From: DASUPK01 sp963736305
Lineage (GTDB): Bacteria > Actinomycetota > Thermoleophilia > Solirubrobacterales > 70-9
Length of the DNA: 64,000 bases
Assembly: GCA_963736305.1 (NCBI GenBank)
Contig: CAVTOD010000005.1
Coordinates: 310,001-374,000 of the forward strand
Direction of reading: 5' to 3'
Shown here: positions 1-8,684 of the stretch, one piece after another
How positions within the stretch are numbered: the first letter of the stretch is position 1
Layout of the letters: each line of letters begins with the position of its first letter
The notes under the pieces: model-generated
Database searches by the model: none
Told to the model about the DNA's origin: nothing
The model's input: only the letters and a program-made list of their open reading frames with translations
Position numbers and translations under genes: made by a program

Positions 1-1235
1 ACCCCACAACGGAGGCCGAGAGGACCGCCGGCGAGAACGGCACCAACGAGCCCGACACCAACGGCCACGCGCCGCCGGTCGACGAGGAGACGCGGCCGCT
101 CTCGGCGATCGATACACCGACGCCTCTGCCGCTGCCCACGCCGCTCGAGGCGTTCGAGCGCTTCGAGACCATCTTCGGCGGTCGGCAGGCGCCCTTCGCC
201 TTTCTCGACCTCGACGCCGTCTGGGCCAACGCGGCGGACATGCTCCGACGCTCGCGTGGCAAGCCGATTCGCATCGTGAGCAAGGCGATCCGCTCCAGGC
301 CGGTGCTGGAGCGTCTCCTGGACCTGGATCCGGGGTTCCAGGGGGCCCTGACCTTCACCCTCTCGGAGACGATGTGGCTCTGGGAACGGGGCGTGCGCGA
401 CCTGGTGGTCGCCTACCCCACGACCGACCGCGCCTGCCTCACCCGGCTCGCGCGGATCACGGCGGAGGACCCCGAGGAGGCTCCGGTGGTGATGGTCGAC
501 AGCACGGAGCATCTCGACCTGATCGAGGAGGCAGCGGCGTCCTTCGTCGCGCCGATTCGCGTCGCCATCGACATCGATCTCTCCTGGCGGCCGCTCGGTG
601 GGCTCATGAAGATCGGCGCGAAGCGCTCGCCGATCAGGACGGCGGATGACGCCGTCGCCCTCGCCCAGGAGATCGACCGGCGCGAGCGGACCAAGCTGGT
701 CGGGGTGCTGGCCTACGAATCCCAGATCGCGGGAGTGGGCGACAACGTGCCGGGCAAGTCGATCAACAACCTGATCGTGAGGCGTATGCAGGCCGCGTCG
801 GCGCGGGACGTCGAGGAGCGCCGAGCGGAGATCGTCACCGCACTCACCGAGGTCGCGCAGCTGGAGTTCGTGAACGGCGGCGGCACGGGCTCGATCGACG
901 CAACCGCATCCGAATGGGCCGCCACCGAGATCGGTGCCGGATCCGGCTTCTACGCGCCCATCCACTTCGACCACTACCGCTCCTTCCGGCCACGGCCGGC
1001 GGCGATGTTCGCGCTGCCGGTTACGCGGGGGGCCGGCCCGGTCCAGATCGGGGGCGCCACGCAGACGCTGCCCCTCCCCGGCGGAAATCAGGTCGGCATC
1101 GGGGACCGCGCGTACTACCGCGACCGCGAGGCCGGCGAGCTCTGCGAGCGCTTCAACCGCCTGTTCCTGGTCACGGGGACCACGATCCGCGACGAGGTCC
1201 CGACCTACCGCGGCGAGGGCAAGGCGTTCCTATGA
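1..1235 (+). CDS. Amino acid deaminase/aldolase, alanine-racemase-like barrel (5' end outside window)
   Basis: The reading frame is open from base 3, and the first ATG, GTG or TTG in it is at 240. That ATG falls inside conserved sequence, so the real start lies left of the window. The first ~45 visible residues are a Glu/Thr/Pro-rich linker, perhaps joining an upstream domain. Then comes a fold-type III PLP barrel: FLDLDAVWANA, the Schiff-base Lys in IVSKAIRS, and a GIGDRAYYRDREAGE segment near the end, as in the DSD1/D-threonine-aldolase-like family. Members cleave or deaminate D-hydroxy amino acids using PLP in the cytoplasm. The exact substrate is not evident. The stop is TGA at 1233-1235. 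Confidence 0.85.
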   Translation, partial: PTTEAERTAGENGTNEPDTNGHAPPVDEETRPLSAIDTPTPLPLPTPLEAFERFETIFGGRQAPFAFLDLDAVWANAADMLRRSRGKPIRIVSKAIRSRPVLERLLDLDPGFQGALTFTLSETMWLWERGVRDLVVAYPTTDRACLTRLARITAEDPEEAPVVMVDSTEHLDLIEEAAASFVAPIRVAIDIDLSWRPLGGLMKIGAKRSPIRTADDAVALAQEIDRRERTKLVGVLAYESQIAGVGDNVPGKSINNLIVRRMQAASARDVEERRAEIVTALTEVAQLEFVNGGGTGSIDATASEWAATEIGAGSGFYAPIHFDHYRSFRPRPAAMFALPVTRGAGPVQIGGATQTLPLPGGNQVGIGDRAYYRDREAGELCERFNRLFLVTGTTIRDEVPTYRGEGKAFL

Positions 1236-1440
1236 GACGGCTTCGCCATCAGGTCGCCGCCACAAGCGGCGGCTAGTACACGCGTCCAATTGACGTTCGG
1301 TACCGAATAGAGGCCTTTTTCGGCCACCGGGTCGGTTCTACGGTCCTTCGGTACCCAGGGGGAAAGGATGGCATCGGCATCGCTTCCCCAATTGGGCCGG
1401 AGAGGGACTTCGAGAGAGGGAAGTCGAGCGTGAGCCGAGC

Positions 1441-3729
1441 GTGAGCCATCGATCAGCTGCCGTCGCGGGCCGCCAGGGCGACCGCGCTTGGTCTCGGGCC
1501 ATCGACATGGACGTCGAGCCGGGCCGCTTCTTCGAGGGCCCGGACGTGGCATGGCGCATCGCGCCCTTCGTCGCAGCGGGCATCCTGCCCTTCGCCCTCA
1601 TCCCGCTTGCCGGGCTCTCGTTCGCCGACCCGCGGGTTGCGATCGCCGCAGGGATGGTGCCACTGATCGTCGGCGCGGCCCTGCTCGTTCCCTGGGAGCG
1701 CTTCCCCGCCTGGCCGCAGACAATCCCCCCGCTCGCCTACTTCGTCATCCTCGCCCTGCTTCGCGACGCGGCCGGCGGCACCCCCACCGCCTTCGACCCG
1801 TTGCTTGCGATCCCGATCACGTGGTTTGCGATCTACGGGACGGGCCGGCAGCTCGCGGTTTCGATCCTCGCAATGGGTCTCACGCTCCTGCTCCCGCTGG
1901 TCCTGCCCGGCCAACCCGCGTACGACAGCGAGCAGCTGCAGCGCATGATCGTCGCCGTCGTCCTCGCAGCGGCGATCGGCCCGGCCGTACACGCTCTCGT
2001 CTTGGAGCTGCGGCGGATCACCAAGAGCTTGGGCGAAGCCGAGGAGCGATTTCGAAAGGCCTTCGATGACAGCCAGGTGGGGATGGGGCTCGTCTCGACC
2101 GGCGGGCGATACCAGCGCGTCAATCGCGCACTCTGCGAGATCACCGGATACCCGGAGCATGAGCTGCTCGGGAGGACCTTCGGCGAGATCACCCATCCCG
2201 ACGACGTGGACTCCGATCTCGATGCCCTGCGCGACCTGGTCGACGGCGAGCGCTACGGCTACCGGACGGAGAAGCGCTATCTCCATGCGGAGGGGCACCC
2301 CGTCTGGGTCTCTCTGACCGTCTCGCCCGTATGGGACGCCGATGGCACGGTGAGCTACCTGCTGAGCCAGGTCGAGGACATCTCGGACCGCAAGGAGTCG
2401 GAGGAGCGGCTCACGCGCCAGGCACTGCACGATTCCCTCACCGGGCTCCCCAACCGGACCCTGTTTGGGGACCGCGTGCGCATGGCGTCGAGTCGCCGCA
2501 CCGGGCGCGGCTACGCGATCGTCTATCTGGATCTCGACGGCTTCAAGCTGGTGAACGACACGCTTGGGCACGCCGCCGGCGACCAGGTGCTGATCGAGGT
2601 CGCACGCCGGCTCGAGCGCCTGCTCCGAGGAGGAGACACCCTGGCCCGCCTGAGCGGCGACGAGTTCGCGCTGCTCTGCGAGGAGGTCGTGGAGGAGGAG
2701 GTGCGAACGATCGCCGACAGGGTCATCGATGCGATGGCCAAGCCGATCGCCGTTCAGGGCAGGGAGATCACACAGGCCGCGAGCATCGGCATCGCCCTCT
2801 ACTCATCGGATGGGACGCCGATCGAGCCGGACCAGATGCTCGGGGACGCGGACCTCGCCATGTACCGGGCCAAGGCCGCCGGGAAGTCCCGCTATGCGCT
2901 GTTCGAGACCTGGATGAGCACCGGGGACACGGATCAGTCCGGGCTCGAGCGGGAGCTCCGGGCCGGGATCGCCAACGACGAGCTCACCGTTCACTACCAG
3001 CCCGAGGTCGACCTGATGAGCGGGGAGATCCTGGGGGCTGAAGCCCTGGTGCGCTGGCAGCATCCCGAGCGCGGGCTGCTCGAGCCCGCGCAGTTCCTCT
3101 TCGTCGCCGAGACGAGCGACCTGATCTCCGAGATCGACGACCTGGTCATGCGCGCGGCCTGCTTCCAGGCGGCCCGCTGGCGGGCCGATCTGCCCGATGG
3201 GGAGCGGTTCACAGTCTCGGTGAACGTCAGCGAGCGGCGGCTCGCGGACCCGGGCCTGAGCGGCAAGATCGCGCAGGCGATCGGGGATGCGCAGCTGCCT
3301 CCCGCCTCGCTTTGCCTGGAGATCGCCGAGCGCGCCGTGATGGACCGCCGTGCCGCCGCGCTCAGCGCCATCCCGGACCTCGAGGCGCTGGGCATCAGGC
3401 TGCTGATCGACGACTTCGGCATCGCGATCTCCTCGTTCGGCAGCCTCAAGCGCCTCCCTCGCCTGAACGCGATCAAGATCGACGCCTCGTTCATCGCCGG
3501 GCTCGGGCGCTCGCGCGAGGACTCTGCGGGAGTCGCGGCCATCGTCGGGCTCGCACATGGGCTTGGTCTGACCGCAACCGCCGAGGGGCTCGAGCGCGAG
3601 GAGCAGCTTCGCGCGCTGCAGGCCCTCCACTGCGACCGCGGTCAGGGCTACTACTTCGCGCGCCCACAGGCGCCGGAGGCGCTCGGCGAGCTGCTCGCCT
3701 CGGCCCGCCTGGGCGAGCTCATCGCCTAG
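1441..3729 (+). CDS. Membrane PAS-GGDEF-EAL cyclic-di-GMP enzyme
   Basis: A 762-residue signalling protein. Residues ~35-190 hold about five or six membrane segments. A PAS domain follows at ~200-315 (RYQRVNRALCEITGYPEHEL), then GGDEF at ~320-485 and EAL at ~500-755. The diguanylate cyclase signature reads SGDEF (~405-409) instead of GGDEF, so cyclase activity may be weak or lost. The EAL half keeps EALVRW, LIDDFG, IKIDASF and AEGLEREEQL, arguing for an active c-di-GMP phosphodiesterase; this is inference. The GTG start at 1441 gives a 22-residue lead before an in-frame ATG at 1507. Neither has a strong ribosome site, so the start is uncertain. Confidence 0.93.
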   Translation: MSHRSAAVAGRQGDRAWSRAIDMDVEPGRFFEGPDVAWRIAPFVAAGILPFALIPLAGLSFADPRVAIAAGMVPLIVGAALLVPWERFPAWPQTIPPLAYFVILALLRDAAGGTPTAFDPLLAIPITWFAIYGTGRQLAVSILAMGLTLLLPLVLPGQPAYDSEQLQRMIVAVVLAAAIGPAVHALVLELRRITKSLGEAEERFRKAFDDSQVGMGLVSTGGRYQRVNRALCEITGYPEHELLGRTFGEITHPDDVDSDLDALRDLVDGERYGYRTEKRYLHAEGHPVWVSLTVSPVWDADGTVSYLLSQVEDISDRKESEERLTRQALHDSLTGLPNRTLFGDRVRMASSRRTGRGYAIVYLDLDGFKLVNDTLGHAAGDQVLIEVARRLERLLRGGDTLARLSGDEFALLCEEVVEEEVRTIADRVIDAMAKPIAVQGREITQAASIGIALYSSDGTPIEPDQMLGDADLAMYRAKAAGKSRYALFETWMSTGDTDQSGLERELRAGIANDELTVHYQPEVDLMSGEILGAEALVRWQHPERGLLEPAQFLFVAETSDLISEIDDLVMRAACFQAARWRADLPDGERFTVSVNVSERRLADPGLSGKIAQAIGDAQLPPASLCLEIAERAVMDRRAAALSAIPDLEALGIRLLIDDFGIAISSFGSLKRLPRLNAIKIDASFIAGLGRSREDSAGVAAIVGLAHGLGLTATAEGLEREEQLRALQALHCDRGQGYYFARPQAPEALGELLASARLGELIA

Positions 3730-3755
3730 CGTCTCGACGTGGGAGGATGCCCCGG

Positions 3756-4262
3756 ATGGGGCGCGTTCCCTCATACGACCCGAAGGAGCCCAAGAGCCTC
3801 TGGATGAGCGCGCTCTCCTGGTCGGCGCGCCAGCCCCCGGTCACCTGGTTCCTGGTCAACATCGGGAACAAGATCGACCCGTACCTGATGCGGGCCAGCG
3901 GCGGCCGGGTGAAGAGCACGCTCAGCGCCCCAACGGTCCTGCTCACCCACACCGGCGCAAAGAGCGGCAAGAAGCGCACGACGCCGCTCGCCTACTTCAC
4001 CGACGCCGACGACGTGATCCTGATCGCATCTCGGGGCGGGCACCGCGACCACCCCGCCTGGTACCACAACGTCACGGCCAATCCCGAGGTGGAGCTGTGG
4101 ACGAAGGGCGGCGGCGGCTCCTACCGGGCGAGCGAGGCCGAGGGCGAGCGCCGTGAGCGGCTCTGGAACCTCGCCACCGAGTTCTATCCCGGCTTCGCGA
4201 AGTATCAGGAGCGGGCGGGAGACCGACGGATCCCGGTCATCGTCTGCAGCCCGCGCGACTAG
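3756..4262 (+). CDS. Deazaflavin (F420)-dependent nitroreductase-fold protein, DDN family
   Basis: A 168-residue split beta-barrel protein. VLLTHTGAKSGKKRTTPLAY and HPAWYHNVTANPEVEL are the usual signatures of the DDN-type F420-binding nitroreductase family. Members reduce quinones or nitro compounds with F420H2, often at the membrane. ATG codons occur at 3747 and 3756; GGGAGG at 3741-3746 touches the first but sits nine bases before the second, so 3756 is chosen. It follows the GGDEF-EAL gene by 26 bases and precedes tRNA-Ser. The substrate is unknown. Confidence 0.85.
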   Translation: MGRVPSYDPKEPKSLWMSALSWSARQPPVTWFLVNIGNKIDPYLMRASGGRVKSTLSAPTVLLTHTGAKSGKKRTTPLAYFTDADDVILIASRGGHRDHPAWYHNVTANPEVELWTKGGGGSYRASEAEGERRERLWNLATEFYPGFAKYQERAGDRRIPVIVCSPRD

Positions 4263-4308
4263 CCTTAATGCGAGGGTGCTCCGCGCCAGGAGCAACCCGT
4301 TTCATGTT

Positions 4309-4396
4309 GGAGGGGTGGCAGAGCGGTTGAATGCGGCGGCCTTGAAAGCCGTTAGGGGCCTTCGGTCCCTCGGGGGTTCGAATCCCTCCCCCTCCG
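4309..4396 (+). tRNA. tRNA-Ser (UGA anticodon)
   Basis: The acceptor stem GGAGGGG (4309-4315) pairs with CCCCTCC (4389-4395), with discriminator G at 4396. The anticodon loop CTTGAAA carries TGA. A long variable arm (GGGGCCTTCGGTCCCT) marks a class II tRNA, and the T loop TTCGAAT is present. CCA is not encoded. It reads UCA codons and close variants. The seryl-tRNA synthetase that charges it lies 7 kb downstream on the other strand. Confidence 0.96.
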
Positions 4397-4400
4397 TTTA

Positions 4401-5609
4401 CTAGCGAAGCTGGACGCCGGTGATGTCGACCGTGCCGATCACGTCGCCGGTGGCGAAGTCATCGGCGGGATTGCCCGACTCGGTCGGGAAGTTCTGATTC
4501 AGCAGGGGAGCGGCAAGGCTGGCGAGGGTGACGGTCGCTCCTGTGATCGTGACGGCCTTGGTGTTGGGGTCTAAGGAGCGCGTGCCGGTCGAGAAGTCGA
4601 TCGTCGCAAGGGGTGCCCGGGGAAGAGCAGTTCCGCTCGGCAGCGTCGCGATGGCTCGGAGCTGGCTCTGGTCGAAGGCGACGCTCAGGTCGGTGCTCTT
4701 GAGCTCGCTGCCGGTCGGCGGAGCGCTGCTGGTGCACGCGCTCGGGGTGACGATCGGGGTGCTGTTCTTCGTGATCGTCTGGCCACCCGCGGTGAACAGC
4801 TCGCCGGCGCTGAAGTCAGGGGCAATGGCGCCGTTGGTGACCGGGAAGGTGTACTCCGCGCCTCCGACACCGCCCGCGGTCGCCGGAGCGATCGGCGAGA
4901 CGCCCGGCGGTGAGCCGGTCGGCAGCGGGTCGATGCAGTGGTTGCTCAGCTTGGAGACGAACGGGCCCGGCGGAGCCGCCTGCGTATGCAGGACCATCTG
5001 CCCGGTCCCGGGAACGACCCCGACCGACAATGGAACCGTGGTCATCGACACGATCCTGCCGAGCGGCTGACCGGCCTTCACCCCGCCGCCCGCTGACTTT
5101 CGCGCTCCCTTGCCGTGGCGGGGCGAGAAGGCGCGATTCAGCGCCTTCGCCCCCTTGGCGGCGAGGGTGAGGCTGACGTTCTCGATCCTGGCGCCGAAAC
5201 CGGCTCGGGTGACCGTCCCGCCGCGAAGCTTGCCGAACCCGCTGACGAAGTCCTTGCCGACCTTCGCCACGAAGCTCCCCGGCGCGCCGTTGGCGCCGAG
5301 CGTCAGGCTGACGAGCTTCACCGTGGCCTTGCCCTTGCCGCGCTTCGCCTTGAAGCGGCCCGCGACCTGCGCGATCCCCGAGCCGTCGACCGGGTCGACG
5401 GCCCCTCCGGTGATCGGGATCGTCAGGCTGCGCGGCTTCAGCTTCAGGCCGTGGGTGCCATGCAGCTGGACGACGACGGATCCGCCCTTGAGATCGTCGG
5501 GGGCCGCCATCGCGGCGCTCGAGAGGGCGAGCAGCGCGAGCATTGCCAGCCCAGCGGCAGTCGCGCCGCGGCGGCTCGCTCTCTTCCGCTTCTCCCCATG
5601 GCTCGACAT
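4401..5609 (-). CDS. Secreted HtaA-like beta-rich surface protein
   Basis: About 402 residues. The N-terminus is basic (KRKRASRRG), then a hydrophobic signal core and a signal peptidase site after AAMAA, so the protein is exported. Downstream are two beta-rich, Gly/Thr-rich segments that resemble HtaA-type domains of actinobacterial cell-surface heme-binding proteins. The match is by general pattern only, and no heme ligand can be assigned. Only two cysteines are visible in the mature part. An alternative GTG/ATG start 18 codons upstream (5663) exists; 5609 gives a normal signal peptide. It is divergent from the GGDEF/HD-GYP gene and ends beside tRNA-Ser. Confidence 0.75.
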   Translation of the reverse strand: MSSHGEKRKRASRRGATAAGLAMLALLALSSAAMAAPDDLKGGSVVVQLHGTHGLKLKPRSLTIPITGGAVDPVDGSGIAQVAGRFKAKRGKGKATVKLVSLTLGANGAPGSFVAKVGKDFVSGFGKLRGGTVTRAGFGARIENVSLTLAAKGAKALNRAFSPRHGKGARKSAGGGVKAGQPLGRIVSMTTVPLSVGVVPGTGQMVLHTQAAPPGPFVSKLSNHCIDPLPTGSPPGVSPIAPATAGGVGGAEYTFPVTNGAIAPDFSAGELFTAGGQTITKNSTPIVTPSACTSSAPPTGSELKSTDLSVAFDQSQLRAIATLPSGTALPRAPLATIDFSTGTRSLDPNTKAVTITGATVTLASLAAPLLNQNFPTESGNPADDFATGDVIGTVDITGVQLR

Positions 5610-5719
5610 CGGCTCTCGAGGCTGAACTTCCCCCTGCTTGGTCAGTGTCTCACGGGTTGGCATAGGATGCGCCGGTCGGTTTACCCAATATTGATCTCCA
5701 GGAATTGAGCGGGTGGACG

Positions 5720-7780
5720 ATGAATAGGTGGTGGGGGGAGATCGACCGTGTCCTTAGAAACGTGCATGTAGCCTCGCGAAAGCCTCAATCAACCGGAGAC
5801 CGAGCAAGGGCAGCCCTTGCCGGCCTCGTGCTGGCCGCGTTGCTCTTGACGATCGCCCACGACACGGTCCACCTCGGCACCCCGCGCTACAGCTATTTCA
5901 TCGAGGAGTGGGTCTACGACTTCCTCACGATGACGGCGGCGCTGGCAACCCTCGCTCGTGCGGCGCTGCGCAAGGAGGAGAGGCTGGCCTGGGCGTTGCT
6001 GGGGGTCGGGCTGCTGAGCTGGGCCGTCGGCGACCTCTACTGGACGATCGCCCTCCGGGACCTGGCGACCCCCCCCTTCCCGTCGGTCGACGACGGCCTC
6101 TACCTGGCCGGATACGGATTCATTTTCGCCGGCCTGGTGGCCTATGTACGGGCGCGGGTCGGCCGGATGACCGCGGTGATCTGGACCGACGTGGCCGTGG
6201 GAGCGCTCTGCGTGGCGGCGATCGGCGCCAGCCTGCTGATGGACTTCGTTCTCACCAACACGACAGGAACGGCTTTGGAGATCGGCGTCGCGGTCGCCTA
6301 TCCAGCTTCCGACCTCGTCATCCTCGCCGTCGCCGCGGGCGCCGTGGCGTTGACGGGCTGGCGGCCGGGCCGGGGCCTCGCCCTGATCGCAGCCGGGGTT
6401 GCCTGCGCCGCGATCGGGGACGCCGTCTACACCTATCAGTCGCTCGCCGAGACCTACACGTCCGACGCCTGGAACAACTTGCTCTGGCCTCTGGCGGTGA
6501 TGCTGATCGCCGCCGGCGCTCTCCAGCCCTCGCCGAGGCACCGCGAGACCGAGCCCGCCGAGGGTTGGCGCGCCTTCGCCTCTCCCACCATCTTCGCGCT
6601 CGCCGTCCTGGCCCTGCTGATGCTCGAGCGTCAGGACATGAAGGAGCCCGCGGTCGCCGCGCTCACGGTGGCGACCCTGGTGGCGGTCGTCGTCAGGCTC
6701 GCCCTCACCTTCGCCCAGAACCACAAGCTCGTCAGGGAGCTCGAGACCGACGCTCTGACCGGCCTGAACAACCGCGGCAAGCTCCTCTACGACCTGGAGC
6801 GCCTGTTCAGCATGGATGACCCGGCTCCGCACGTCGTCGCCTTCCTCGACCTGGACGGCTTCAAGGCCTACAACGACGCCTTCGGCCACCCCGCCGGGGA
6901 CGCGCTGCTCGTGCGGCTCGGCCGCGAGCTCGCCGGGGCCGTCGGAGAGCGCGGCCGTGCCTACCGGATGGGCGGCGACGAGTTCGCGATGCTGCTGCCG
7001 GGCGATGCGACCAGCGCCGGTGCGGCTGTCGCGGCCGGCGCGGCGGCCCTCAGCGAGCGCGGCGAGGGCTTCAAGGTCAGCTGCTCATGCGGGACGGCGG
7101 AGTTGCCCGCCGACGCGACCAGCTCTTCGTCGGCGCTTCAGCTGGCGGACCAGCGCATGTACGCAGAGAAGGACTCGCATCGCCCATCCGCGGGTGGCGA
7201 GGTCGAGGCCGTCCTGCTCAGGATCCTGAATCAGCGCGCCCCCGACCTGAGCGCGCACGTCAGGGCGGTGAAGAGCCTCGCTCTCGCCGTCGGCGAGGAG
7301 CTGGAGCTGCCGCCGGGCGAGCTCGCCGCACTCGGCCGCGCCTCGGAGCTGCACGACATCGGGAAGATCGCGATCCCCGACGCGATCCTCAACAAGCCCG
7401 GGCCGCTCGACGAGGAGGAGTGGAGCTTCATGCATCAGCACACGATCCTCGGCGAGCGCATCGTCTCCGCGGCGCCCTCGCTCGCTTCCGTCGGAAGGCT
7501 GATTCGCTCATCGCATGAGCGCTGGGACGGCAAGGGCTACCCCGACCGCCTGGCGGGCGATTCGATCCCGCTGGCGGCTCGCATCATCCTCGTCTGCGAC
7601 GCCTACGACGCGATGACCGCGGGGCGACCCTATTCACCCAAGCGCGATCCGGAGACGGTGCTCGCCGAGCTCCGCGCATGCTCGGGCACGCAGTTCGACG
7701 GCCGGTTGGTCGAGGTCCTGGAGCACGTGGTTCGCTCGGCGCCGGCCGACCAGCTCCCCGTTCCGCAACCGGTCGCCTGA
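5720..7780 (+). CDS. Membrane GGDEF/HD-GYP cyclic-di-GMP protein
   Basis: About 686 residues. Roughly nine hydrophobic segments fill residues ~30-330. A GGDEF domain (~340-490; intact MGGDEFAML near 417) predicts c-di-GMP synthesis. A C-terminal HD-GYP domain has HDIGK at ~545 and HERWDGKGYPD near 600, predicting a metal-dependent c-di-GMP phosphodiesterase. The usual HHE reads SHE, losing the first His; one His is kept. Synthesis and breakdown domains in one protein suggest a regulated switch, which is inference. ATG at 5720 is preferred over TTG at 5705 because GGGTGG precedes it. A strong hairpin follows 14 bases after the stop. Confidence 0.92.
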   Translation: MNRWWGEIDRVLRNVHVASRKPQSTGDRARAALAGLVLAALLLTIAHDTVHLGTPRYSYFIEEWVYDFLTMTAALATLARAALRKEERLAWALLGVGLLSWAVGDLYWTIALRDLATPPFPSVDDGLYLAGYGFIFAGLVAYVRARVGRMTAVIWTDVAVGALCVAAIGASLLMDFVLTNTTGTALEIGVAVAYPASDLVILAVAAGAVALTGWRPGRGLALIAAGVACAAIGDAVYTYQSLAETYTSDAWNNLLWPLAVMLIAAGALQPSPRHRETEPAEGWRAFASPTIFALAVLALLMLERQDMKEPAVAALTVATLVAVVVRLALTFAQNHKLVRELETDALTGLNNRGKLLYDLERLFSMDDPAPHVVAFLDLDGFKAYNDAFGHPAGDALLVRLGRELAGAVGERGRAYRMGGDEFAMLLPGDATSAGAAVAAGAAALSERGEGFKVSCSCGTAELPADATSSSSALQLADQRMYAEKDSHRPSAGGEVEAVLLRILNQRAPDLSAHVRAVKSLALAVGEELELPPGELAALGRASELHDIGKIAIPDAILNKPGPLDEEEWSFMHQHTILGERIVSAAPSLASVGRLIRSSHERWDGKGYPDRLAGDSIPLAARIILVCDAYDAMTAGRPYSPKRDPETVLAELRACSGTQFDGRLVEVLEHVVRSAPADQLPVPQPVA

Positions 7781-7794
7781 GGGTCCGAGAATGA

Positions 7795-7821
7795 AACCGG
7801 GCGCCCAGTGGGCGCCCGGTT
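7795..7821. terminator. Bidirectional hairpin terminator between convergent genes
   Basis: A perfect 12-bp stem (AACCGGGCGCCC with GGGCGCCCGGTT) has a 3-nt loop AGT. It sits between the convergent GGDEF/HD-GYP gene and the thrombospondin-type repeat gene. There is no clear U tract, as is common in GC-rich actinobacteria. Confidence 0.7.
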
Positions 7822-7845
7822 CTCATCAACAGATGTGCTGGCGTA

Positions 7846-8544
7846 CTACTTGACCAGCTCAACCTTCTCGAACGTGGTGCCCTGGAGCTCGGCCTCATGG
7901 ACGGCTGTGCCCGGGGTCAGATCGGCGGTGGTGCAGACGTTGTCCGCATCGCCGTGCTCGACGTTGTCGTTTCCGCCCGGCCCGCTGTTGTCGTCGCCGC
8001 TGTCGTGCGACGCGATCGCGGTGCTCGAATTGGAGTCGTCACCGACCTCGTGCTCATCCTCGGTCTCGCACCCGATCCGTGTGGTCGAGTCCACCGTGCC
8101 GGACACCTGTCCGCCACCGGCGAGAGTGATGCTCAGCGTGGTGCCGTCGAAGCTGGCGATCATGCCGGCGTTCTCCGCGCCATCCTCGACACCGTCGTTG
8201 TCGGTGTCCCGATCGTCGGGGAGGTTCGAGGTCTCGTCCTCACCCATGTTGTTGAGACCGTCGTGATCGCTGTCCTCGCGACCATCGGCGCGGCCATTGT
8301 CGTTCGAGTCCCTGTCGCGAGGGCTCGTCCCCTCCTGGAACTCATTCAGGTTGTCGACGTGATCCCGGTCCTGGTCCTTGTTCGACTGGTCGACCTTGAG
8401 CGAGAGATTGAACTTCTTCTCCCACTTGTCGGAAATCTGGTCGTGGTTGCGGTCCTTGGCGACCGCTGTGCCACCGAACGCGACGACCATGAGCGCCAGC
8501 GCCCCGGCGACGGCCACCGAGAAGATCCTCAGCTTTCCTCTCAT
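7846..8544 (-). CDS. Secreted thrombospondin-type-3-repeat calcium-binding protein
   Basis: A 232-residue exported protein. The ATG at 8544 has an ideal AGGAGG six bases upstream. Residues 1-30 are a signal peptide (MRGKLRIFSVAVAG... GTAVA). Residues ~30-135 carry Asp-rich DxDxDG-type loops (DRNHDQISD, DSDHDGLNN, DTDNDGVED) like thrombospondin type 3/EF-hand calcium loops. The C-terminal ~90 residues form a beta-rich segment (TLSITLAGGGQVSGTVD) resembling DUF5666-type domains, with another acidic His/Asp-rich stretch. It probably sits at the cell surface and folds with Ca2+. Partner unknown. Confidence 0.85.
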   Translation of the reverse strand: MRGKLRIFSVAVAGALALMVVAFGGTAVAKDRNHDQISDKWEKKFNLSLKVDQSNKDQDRDHVDNLNEFQEGTSPRDRDSNDNGRADGREDSDHDGLNNMGEDETSNLPDDRDTDNDGVEDGAENAGMIASFDGTTLSITLAGGGQVSGTVDSTTRIGCETEDEHEVGDDSNSSTAIASHDSGDDNSGPGGNDNVEHGDADNVCTTADLTPGTAVHEAELQGTTFEKVELVK

Positions 8545-8684
8545 TGAATCCTCCTTGACGGTGGCGGCCGTCCCTTGAAGTTGTATTGCCCGGCCGCCGT
8601 TTGACTTGACCGTGCAACTATCGGCCGTGCCGGTCAGGCACCGGTTAGCCACGAGTTAGGGCTTGGTAAGGAGTAGACGGCCGT

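Noticed and set aside
4896..4925. CCGGC-GGTGA-GCCGG hairpin in the HtaA-like gene resembling the nuo element core
   Set aside because: Only the inner 5-bp hairpin matches; AACTC is replaced by ACGC and the flanks do not pair, so there is no outer stem. Easily explained by GC-rich coding sequence.
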